Below, piece by piece: positions 57,615 to 64,000 of a stretch of DNA of 64,000 nucleotides. The stretch is from NCBI RefSeq assembly GCF_006517815.1, contig NZ_CP041198.1, positions 2,976,001 through 3,040,000 on the forward strand. Reading direction: 5' to 3'. The position numbers and the translations under genes were made by a program. The notes below the pieces were generated by a model. It saw nothing but the letters and a program-made list of their open reading frames with translations. It did no database searches and was not told where the DNA came from. This DNA is from Pseudarthrobacter sp. NIBRBAC000502770 (lineage in GTDB: Bacteria > Actinomycetota > Actinomycetes > Actinomycetales > Micrococcaceae). Within the stretch, counting starts at the first letter, position 1. Each line of letters starts with the position of its first letter.

Positions 57615-60600
57615 ACCAGGAAACCACGCAGGACCGGCAGGCTGCCTCCATTCCACCCGGCACGGACGGGTCCAGTTCCGGGCAACTCCTGGCCGTCCAC
57701 CTCCTGACGGACGGCCTCGAAGAGTGCCTGACGGCCTCCGGCCGCCCTACCTTCGGCTGGGACTTGGCCCAGGCCGGGAACCACGACCCCGCACAGGCCT
57801 GGCAGACCGGCTATGAGATAACGCTGGAAGACGGCGCCGGAGCCCACGCCTGGAGCTCCGGCTGGGTTGCGGACAACAAGCACCGGCACATCCCCTACAC
57901 CGGCCCCGGGCTGGAAACCGATGCTGATTATGCCTGGCGCGTCCGGGTCCGCGACGCCACCGGAGCCGCCGGCGAATGGTCGGCTGCCAGGGAGTTCAGC
58001 ACAGGCCTGGATGACAGCTCCTGGCAGGCAGAATGGATACGCCGCACTCCCGGCGGTCGGGCACCACTCGGGATTCTGGACGGCGCGCTCCGCGTGGCGG
58101 GATCGCCGTTCCTGCCCCTCCCCTGCCCGCCGGTGCGCAGCTTCCGGCTGGAAGCCCGGCTGCGGCCCGTGATGGGCCGGGTGGGCATGATCCTCCGGAG
58201 TGGCGGACCTGGGACCGGCCTGCTCCTCGAACTGGACCAGGCAGGCAGCGTGGTGCTGCGGCGGGCCCCTGCGTGGGAGATTCCCGCGGCGGCCACGCCG
58301 CCCACCACGGTACTGGCAAGTGCGGATGCCAGCATCCCGCCCGCGCCGGACGCGGGCTGGCTGGAGCTGGCCGTGGCGGACGACGGAAACCGGATCACGG
58401 TGTCCCTGAATGGCGCCGAGCTGATGGCGGTCCAGGAGCCGGCCGGGCCAGTGGGGCGGCTGGCCCTGCACCAGGGCCCGCGCAGCCAGGCTGAGTACGC
58501 GTCGCTGCGGGTTGTCGCCGCGGGCTCGCCCCTGATGGATCAAAGGTTCGACGGCGGCACGGACGCCGGGAGCGGCATCCTGGCCGCCTGGACCCGGACC
58601 ACGGCCTTCCGCCAGCCCGACGAATGGACGTTGTTCCGCGCCGCGGTTGAGCTCACCGGCAAGGTCAGCCGGGCGCGCCTGTACGTGGCCGCCAACCACC
58701 ACGCACAAGTTTCCATCGCCGGGGTCCACAGCCTCAGCGTGACGTCGTTCGGCTACCCCGGGGAAGGCTACTACGATGCTGAGGACGTCACCGGCGTGCT
58801 GGCCGCACAACCGCAGGGGGAGCCGGTTCCGTTGACAGCCCTGCTGCACTGGTACGGCCCGGGCCAGGGCAGGGCCGCAGGAGTTCCGGGCCTCCTGGCC
58901 CGGCTCAGCGTGCAGTACACGGACGGGCGCCGCGAGGTGTTCGGTTCGGGTCCCGGCTGGTCGGCAGGGGAGGCGCCATACCGCCAGTCGGGCTACCGGA
59001 ACGACGAGGGCGACCCCGTTGAACACCTGGACGGAGAGGCCGCGGCGTCCCTTAGCCCTGCCGAAGACCTGCCCGCCGCCATCCTTTGCGGCCGCCACCC
59101 GTCGTCGGACTTTCCCCGCCTCCACCCGCGCCGCACCTCCCTGGCTGAAGAGTTCGTTGCCCCGCGCGAATTCCTGACGGCCGGCGATGGCACCCTGGTT
59201 GCAGACTTCGGCCAGGTCCTGCCCGGGCGGCCTGAGATCGATTTCCTGGACGGCGTCCCCGGGCGCACCGTGATGCTCCGGGCCGGCTACGTGCTCCGCC
59301 CGGACGGGCGGGTGGATGCCGGAAAGACGGCCAGCCAAAACACGGACATGTCCTTCCCCTATACCCAGGCGGCAGGGCCCCAGCAGTTCCGTGCCACCGT
59401 GCACCTGGGTTTCCGTTACCTGGAGCTACCCGGCGTTGATCCTGCTGAGGTGTCCAGGGTCGGTGCGGTGGTGGTCCGCGGACGCCACCCCGGCCAGGGC
59501 AGCTTCTCCAGCTCGGATCCCACCCTGGACGCCGTCTTCCGGCTGCTGCGGGATTCGGCGCTGTACGGGGTGCAGGAGCAGTTCGTGGACACCCCGACCC
59601 GGGAAAAAGGCCAGTTCCTGGCCGACGCCGCGAACATCTCCTATGCCACCATGGCCCTGTTCGGCGAGCACGCCTACACGGCGCAGGCGCTGCGGGAGTT
59701 CAGCTGGTCTGCGCTCCGTTATTGGACCGACGGGGAGGACAAGGGACGCTACAACGCCGTCTACCCCAACGGGGACGGCAAGCGCGACATTCCTGATTTC
59801 TCCCTGATGGTCCCCGAGTGGGCCGAGGAGTACCACCGCCGCACCGGAGACCTCACGCTCATCCGCGAGCTGCTGCCGCACCTGTGCGATACGGCGGACT
59901 ACGCGCTGCGGCACATTCCCGAGGAGGGCCCGACGGCGGGACTGGTCACCAGGCTGGGCGGCGGCTCCGGCCCGTACCTGCACGGCATCGTTGACTGGCC
60001 CGCGCCTGGCCGGTTTGGGTACGACATGGAGTGTGCGGCTAAAACCACCGTCAACGCCCAGGCGTACTCGGCGCTGATGTCAACGGCCCGGCTCTGCGGC
60101 ACCGTTGGTGACGAGGATGCAGCAGCCCGCTATGCGGCGTCGGCCCGGACCCTGGCCAGGGCCATCCGGTCACGCCTGCGGGTGGACGGGGTAATGATCG
60201 ACGGCCTCCACGGGGACGGAACCCCCAGCCCCCACGCGTCCCAGCACGCCACCTCCTTCCCGCTGTCCCTGGGCATCACCGACCCGGCCGACGCCCAGGA
60301 GGATGCCGTCCGGATCGCTGTCATGGGGATGCGGCAGGGACCCATGACCGTGCACCGCCTGGTCCGCGCCCTGCTTGGCCAAGGCATGACCGACGCGGTT
60401 CTGGACCTGCTCACCAACAGCGGCCAGCCCGGCTGGGCCCGGCTCCTGGAACGCGGCGCCACCTTCACCTGGGAGGCCTGGGACCTGGTGGACGGCACCG
60501 ACTACAGCCAGTCGCACGCCTGGTCCGCATCGATAGTCAAGGAGATCTTCGAACACCTGCTGGGCGTACAGAACGTGGTGCCCGGCGAACTCCTGATTGA

Positions 60601-60883
60601 GCCGCCGTTGTGCCGGCTGGACCACGCCCGCGGCCGCGTGCCCACGGGCAACGGCTGGGCGGACGTCAGCTGGCGGCGGCACGGTCCATTGGTGGAGGTT
60701 GAGTGCATCATTCCGCCGGGAGTGCTGGCAACAGTCAGGTTGCCGTCGGGCCTTTACGGGGTCAAAGGCCCGACGCCGGACGGTGCAGCCGCCAGGTCTT
60801 TTCCGGAAGATGCAGCAGGCCCCGCCGGGGCCACCAGGGATTTCCGGGTCCACACTGGAACGTGGACCTTCGCACCGGAGTGA
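57611..60883 (+). CDS. GH78 alpha-L-rhamnosidase
   Basis: 1090 residues, no signal peptide, so intracellular. N-terminal fibronectin-like region (residues 40-145, PTFGWDL...YAWRVRV) is followed by a concanavalin-like insert (170-310), then the Bac_rhamnosid_N region (EWTLFRAAVELTGKVSRARLYVAANHHAQVSI) and the catalytic (alpha/alpha)6 barrel. The acid region is QFVDTPTREKGQFLADA (660-666 is DTPTREK) and the TWEAWD region carries the second Glu. It releases terminal L-rhamnose that feeds rhaM/rhaI. Coupled to the preceding oxidoreductase by a 4-base overlap. Confidence 0.92.
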   Translation: MNQETTQDRQAASIPPGTDGSSSGQLLAVHLLTDGLEECLTASGRPTFGWDLAQAGNHDPAQAWQTGYEITLEDGAGAHAWSSGWVADNKHRHIPYTGPGLETDADYAWRVRVRDATGAAGEWSAAREFSTGLDDSSWQAEWIRRTPGGRAPLGILDGALRVAGSPFLPLPCPPVRSFRLEARLRPVMGRVGMILRSGGPGTGLLLELDQAGSVVLRRAPAWEIPAAATPPTTVLASADASIPPAPDAGWLELAVADDGNRITVSLNGAELMAVQEPAGPVGRLALHQGPRSQAEYASLRVVAAGSPLMDQRFDGGTDAGSGILAAWTRTTAFRQPDEWTLFRAAVELTGKVSRARLYVAANHHAQVSIAGVHSLSVTSFGYPGEGYYDAEDVTGVLAAQPQGEPVPLTALLHWYGPGQGRAAGVPGLLARLSVQYTDGRREVFGSGPGWSAGEAPYRQSGYRNDEGDPVEHLDGEAAASLSPAEDLPAAILCGRHPSSDFPRLHPRRTSLAEEFVAPREFLTAGDGTLVADFGQVLPGRPEIDFLDGVPGRTVMLRAGYVLRPDGRVDAGKTASQNTDMSFPYTQAAGPQQFRATVHLGFRYLELPGVDPAEVSRVGAVVVRGRHPGQGSFSSSDPTLDAVFRLLRDSALYGVQEQFVDTPTREKGQFLADAANISYATMALFGEHAYTAQALREFSWSALRYWTDGEDKGRYNAVYPNGDGKRDIPDFSLMVPEWAEEYHRRTGDLTLIRELLPHLCDTADYALRHIPEEGPTAGLVTRLGGGSGPYLHGIVDWPAPGRFGYDMECAAKTTVNAQAYSALMSTARLCGTVGDEDAAARYAASARTLARAIRSRLRVDGVMIDGLHGDGTPSPHASQHATSFPLSLGITDPADAQEDAVRIAVMGMRQGPMTVHRLVRALLGQGMTDAVLDLLTNSGQPGWARLLERGATFTWEAWDLVDGTDYSQSHAWSASIVKEIFEHLLGVQNVVPGELLIEPPLCRLDHARGRVPTGNGWADVSWRRHGPLVEVECIIPPGVLATVRLPSGLYGVKGPTPDGAAARSFPEDAAGPAGATRDFRVHTGTWTFAPE

Positions 60884-60916
60884 AGCAGGCAGATGAACAC
60901 AAGAGGAGCCCCAAGA

Positions 60917-62926
60917 ATGCAGGAACCCAGCGGTCCGTCCCCAGTCTGGAGCAAGGTGCAGGGCCTCGCCTTCGGCGGCGACTACAACCCGGAACAGTGG
61001 CCCCGCAGCGTGCGCGCGGAGGATCTGGAACTGATGCAGGAAGCGGGGGTGAATCTCCTCAGCGTCGGCATCTTTTCCTGGGCCCTGCTGGAACCGGCCG
61101 AGGGACAGTACGACTTTGGCTGGCTGGACGAGGTCATGGACAACCTCGCGGGCATCGGGGTGAAGGTGGCGCTGGCCACCGCCACCGCCGCTCCCCCGGC
61201 CTGGCTGGTCCGCAAGCATCCGGAAATCCTGCCGGTCACGGCTGACGGGACCGTGCTGGGGCCGGGCTCGCGGCGGCACTACACGCCGTCGTCGGCCGTG
61301 TACCGCCGCTATGCCACCGGAATTACCCGCGTGATCGCCGAACGATACCAGGACCACCCGGCCCTGGCCCTGTGGCACGTGGACAACGAACTCGGCTGCC
61401 ACATCTCCGAGTTCTACGGGGATGAGGACGCCACCGCTTTCCGCGCCTGGCTGGAGCGCCGGTACGGGACCGTTGATGCGCTCAACGCCTCCTGGGGCAC
61501 GGCGTTCTGGTCCCAGAACTACGGTTCCTTTGACGAAATCCTGCCGCCGTCCGTCGCCCCGTCCACGCTCAACCCGGGGCAGCAACTGGACTTTCAGCGG
61601 TTCAACTCCTGGTCCCTGGTGGACTACTACCGGCAGCTCGTGGCGGTACTGCGCGAAGTGACGCCGGACGTCCCCTGCACCACCAACCTGATGGCCTCAA
61701 GCGCCACCAAGTCCATGGACTATTTCGACTGGGCCAAGGAACTGGATGTCATCGCCAACGACCACTACCTGGTGGCCGCCGACCCCGAACGGCAGGTGGA
61801 ACTCGCGTTCAGCGCGGACCTTACCCGCGGCATTGCGGGCGGTGACCCATGGATCCTGATGGAACATTCGACGTCGGCCGTGAACTGGCAGCCGCGCAAC
61901 CAGCCCAAGATGCCCGGCGAGATGCTGCGGAATTCCCTGGCGCACGTGGCGCGCGGGGCGGACGCCGTGATGTTCTTCCAGTGGCGCCAGAGCTTTGCCG
62001 GCTCGGAAAAGTTCCATTCCGCGATGGTGCCGCACGGAGGGCGGGACACGCGGGTGTGGCGCGAGGTGGTGGAACTGGGCGCAGCGCTGAAACGCCTGGA
62101 ACCTGTGCGTGGTTCGCGGGTTCAATCCCGGGCCGCCATCGTCTTTGACTACGAGTCCTGGTGGGCCAGCGAGATTGATTCCAAGCCCAGTATCGATGTG
62201 AAGTATTTGGACCTGTTGCGGGCGTTCCACCGCGCCCTGTTCCTCCGCGGAATTACCGTGGACCTGGTGCACCCGTCCGCGTCGCTGGAGGGGTATGGCC
62301 TGGTGCTCGTGTGCACGCTGTACGCCGTGTCCGATGACTCCGCCGCCAACATCGCCGCGGCCGCCTCTGCCGGGGCCACGGTGTTGGTGAGTTACTTCAG
62401 CGGAATTGTGGACATGCAGGACCACGTGCGGCTGGGAGGCTATCCGGGCGCGTTCCGCGGTCTCCTGGGCGTGCGCGTGGAGGAATTCCACCCGCTGCTG
62501 GCCGGGTCCCAGCTGAAACTCAGCGACGGGACCGTCTCGTCGGTGTGGAGCGAGCATGTGCATCTGGCCGGCGCGGAGGCGATACAGGCCTTTACCGGGT
62601 ATCCGCTGGACGGCGTTCCCGCCGTCACCCGGCGGCCCGTGGGTTTCGGGGCGGCCTGGTACCTGGCTACCTTCCCCGATCCCGATGGCATTGATGCCCT
62701 CCTGGACAAACTGCTCGCCGAATCCGGGGTTTCCCCTGTTGCCGACGCCGATCCTGGAGTGGAGCTTGTCCGCCGGGTTTCCGAGGACGGGCGGAGCTTC
62801 CTGTTTGCCATCAACCACACGCGCTCGGCTGCTTCGGTTTCTGCCACCGGCACCGACCTGCTGACGGGTGAGTCTTTTGGCGGCACGGTTCCGGCCGGGG
62901 GTGTCGTAGTGGTGGCCGAGGGTTAG
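60917..62926 (+). CDS. GH42 beta-galactosidase
   Basis: 669 residues from the ATG behind AGAGGAG. An upstream ATG at 60893 lacks such a site. GH42 catalytic residues are Glu158 (acid/base, WHVDNELGCH) and Glu316 (nucleophile, ILMEHSTSAVNW). The LAFGGDYNPEQWP N-terminus is typical. No signal peptide, so it is intracellular and hydrolyses galactosides imported by the ABC system; galactose side chains of rhamnogalacturonan I are a likely source. It follows the GH78 gene by 33 bp. Confidence 0.92.
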   Translation: MQEPSGPSPVWSKVQGLAFGGDYNPEQWPRSVRAEDLELMQEAGVNLLSVGIFSWALLEPAEGQYDFGWLDEVMDNLAGIGVKVALATATAAPPAWLVRKHPEILPVTADGTVLGPGSRRHYTPSSAVYRRYATGITRVIAERYQDHPALALWHVDNELGCHISEFYGDEDATAFRAWLERRYGTVDALNASWGTAFWSQNYGSFDEILPPSVAPSTLNPGQQLDFQRFNSWSLVDYYRQLVAVLREVTPDVPCTTNLMASSATKSMDYFDWAKELDVIANDHYLVAADPERQVELAFSADLTRGIAGGDPWILMEHSTSAVNWQPRNQPKMPGEMLRNSLAHVARGADAVMFFQWRQSFAGSEKFHSAMVPHGGRDTRVWREVVELGAALKRLEPVRGSRVQSRAAIVFDYESWWASEIDSKPSIDVKYLDLLRAFHRALFLRGITVDLVHPSASLEGYGLVLVCTLYAVSDDSAANIAAAASAGATVLVSYFSGIVDMQDHVRLGGYPGAFRGLLGVRVEEFHPLLAGSQLKLSDGTVSSVWSEHVHLAGAEAIQAFTGYPLDGVPAVTRRPVGFGAAWYLATFPDPDGIDALLDKLLAESGVSPVADADPGVELVRRVSEDGRSFLFAINHTRSAASVSATGTDLLTGESFGGTVPAGGVVVVAEG

Positions 62927-63001
62927 ATAGGCGGTTGCCATACGGGAAGCGTCAAAACCTCCTGAGGTGACCCAGGAGCCCCGGGGACGACGGCCCAGAG
63001 C

Positions 63002-63007
63002 TAGACT
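63002..63007 (+). promoter_or_regulatory. -10 box of the DUF4190-type gene
   Basis: TAGACT 28 bp before the ATG, with a GGGGG ribosome site between them, so this transcript has a leader. Confidence 0.4.
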
Positions 63008-63035
63008 CACTCTCACAACTAGGTTGGGGGACCAA

Positions 63036-63332
63036 ATGAGTAGACCTGCATACGCGACTCACACGGCAACGCATCGACTGAACAAACTGGCTGTTGCATC
63101 GATTGTGTTTGCTGTCGTAGCTGCATCAGGTTTCTGGGTTTTTGGAGTCGCGGTTCTTGCTGTCTTTGCAGTGGGCGCCGGGCACGTCGCCCTCAATCAG
63201 ATCCAACTCAAAGATGAGCGGGGAAAAGGGCTGGCAATCGCTGCTCTCGCCGTTGGGTACTGCATTGCCACTCTGGCATTGATCAGCATTTTGGGCTTCA
63301 TACCGAGCGTCGTCCATCAGCTATGGCAGTAA
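63036..63332 (+). CDS. DUF4190-type small membrane protein
   Basis: 98 residues from an ATG behind GGGGG. Two transmembrane helices flank a short loop: LAVASIVFAVVAASGFWVFGVAVLAVFAVGAGHVALNQIQLKDERGKGLAIAALAVGYCIATLALISILGF. The GHVALNQI..., GKGLAIAAL pattern is DUF4190. Base composition is lower in GC than its neighbours, which hints at a different origin. Function unknown. Confidence 0.75.
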   Translation: MSRPAYATHTATHRLNKLAVASIVFAVVAASGFWVFGVAVLAVFAVGAGHVALNQIQLKDERGKGLAIAALAVGYCIATLALISILGFIPSVVHQLWQ

Positions 63333-63791
63333 TCGCGTGTCCCAAGGCATATTCTGTGGGCCTGCTTGGGGACCGGGGTGGGGCGTATAGCCGGAAAAAT
63401 GGGGATCTCATCACTGACCCTCACGCTATTGGCAGTCCTGTGTGCGTGCGGAGGGCCAGCAACGCCGCTACCAACAGTTATTGAACTCGCTGCCACGGGG
63501 TATCGCTTTGCTCAAAGGGTCCTGCACTAGTGCAGATACGAGTTGCCGGGCGCCCGCCACCACTGTGGAGTCGAAGTCCATTTCCGTCGCCATGACCCAG
63601 CCTCTGCCCGCCGGCCACAGGATGTTCGATGACTGCGGGAATAGTGGGGAATGGTACCGGGGGCACATGAATCACCTATCCGCGGTCGCGGTAGCACTGC
63701 GGCGCGGAGCTGCAGGGGGTGAGAAGCCGCCTTTTCCACATAGGACGTAGAGGCCGTCGGAATTGTCAGAGGGTGCTGGAAGACTCTGCTT
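63333..63791. other. Intergenic region
   Basis: About 460 bp with a mixed composition. No convincing gene, RNA or repeat is seen; a 102-codon frame at 63442-63750 has no protein-like pattern. A TTGTCA near 63762 may belong to a promoter for the next gene. Confidence 0.4.
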
Positions 63792-64000
63792 ATGGAGGCG
63801 GTTGAAGTGGGAGCAAAAGCACTGGAGGCCAAGCCTCAAGTGCCTTCCATCGCTGATGTGCTTAACCTGTTGGCCCGTGTTCCCCTGGCTGCTGATGGTG
63901 CGGGCTTGGTTGACCAGATTCGCGGGCTGGAGGAGTTGAAGTGCTTTGCCGGTGCCCGGCAGGCTGAGGCCGCTGTGGCTTTTGATCTGTCCCAGCGGCG
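63792..64000 (+). CDS. DUF222/13E12-type HNH endonuclease-family protein, 3' end outside window
   Basis: First 69 codons of a gene cut by the right edge: MEAVEVGAKALEAKPQ at the start, then GLVDQIRGLEELKCFAGARQAEAAVAFDLSQRR. The segment LEELKCFAGARQAEAAVAFDLSQRR is the start of the DUF222 (13E12 repeat) domain, which usually carries a C-terminal HNH nuclease motif. This multi-copy family is abundant in Arthrobacter and mycobacteria. The HNH part lies beyond the window. Confidence 0.7.
   Translation, partial: MEAVEVGAKALEAKPQVPSIADVLNLLARVPLAADGAGLVDQIRGLEELKCFAGARQAEAAVAFDLSQR

Noticed and set aside
62111..62133. tRNA T-arm-like GGTTCGCGGGTTCAATCCC
   Set aside because: It lies inside the GH42 coding frame, with no matching acceptor or anticodon arm around it.
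63442..63750. 102-codon plus-strand frame in the last intergenic gap
   Set aside because: No ribosome site, no protein-like pattern and a mirrored minus-strand frame over the same DNA.

Overview
The window is high-GC actinobacterial DNA, most like an Arthrobacter or Pseudarthrobacter chromosome. The support is the 32-residue actinobacterial ribosomal protein bS22, a menB-menE-menA menaquinone block, a system II cytochrome c maturation operon preceded by a histidine phosphatase, BldC and Rex homologues, an IniB/IniA/IniC-like dynamin cluster, and many genes whose start codon lies 6-7 nt after a TANNCT-type -10 box (leaderless transcripts). The genus is inferred from protein character only.

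Layout. 1-4.9 kb: a secreted trypsin-like protease with two LAxTG motifs (cut by the window edge), a tyrosine phosphatase, a secreted SGNH esterase, a GNAT acetyltransferase and a DUF6480 protein. 4.88-5.95 kb: an intact IS481-family element with a 6-bp target duplication, inserted exactly at the stop codon of the next gene. 5.96-8.86 kb: a thiolase / enoyl-CoA hydratase / 3-hydroxyacyl-CoA dehydrogenase operon behind a PaaR-like operator. 9-13.6 kb: pentapeptide protein, CsbD, a DinB2-like polymerase with isoleucine at the steric gate, dienelactone hydrolase, amino-acid permease. 13.8-19.6 kb: CPBP protease, VOC protein, menB-menE-menA, small membrane proteins. 19.6-28.5 kb: two dynamin-like GTPases (IniC/IniA-like), an IniB-like protein with an acidic repetitive tail, a large LuxR regulator and a membrane-spanning Hsp70-type ATPase with an outside Pro/Thr tail. 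28.6-33.5 kb: ccsB-resB-ccdA-tlpA and a histidine phosphatase. 33.7-37.8 kb: YceI, a YGQ-repeat membrane protein, Rex, a glutaredoxin, an HAD phosphatase, bS22 and BldC. 37.9-39.2 kb: DAHP synthase preceded by a leader peptide containing Trp-Tyr-Ala-Tyr-Phe and an attenuator-like hairpin.

39.3-62.9 kb is one large plant-cell-wall sugar locus for rhamnose and rhamnogalacturonan: AXE1-type esterase, rhamnulokinase, bifunctional rhamnulose-1-P aldolase/lactaldehyde dehydrogenase, rhamnose isomerase, mutarotase, a LacI regulator, a STAS-like protein, a frameshifted DUF1961 gene, a rhamnogalacturonan acetylesterase, a LplB/LplC-like ABC importer with its binding protein, YesL, a second ABC importer whose binding-protein gene is frameshifted, a Gfo/Idh/MocA oxidoreductase, a GH78 alpha-L-rhamnosidase and a GH42 beta-galactosidase. 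Related LacI-type operators at 45.47, 51.89 and 52.77 kb tie the catabolic and uptake genes together. Neither importer encodes an ATPase, so a shared MsiK-type ATPase elsewhere is expected. The window ends with a DUF4190-type membrane protein and the start of a DUF222/13E12 HNH-nuclease-family gene.

Points most worth a second look are the aroG attenuator with a leaderless leader peptide, the Ini-like cluster coupled to a membrane-anchored Hsp70 and LuxR regulator, the DinB2-like steric gate, the IS481 control features, the leaderless-promoter pattern and the shared LacI operators.
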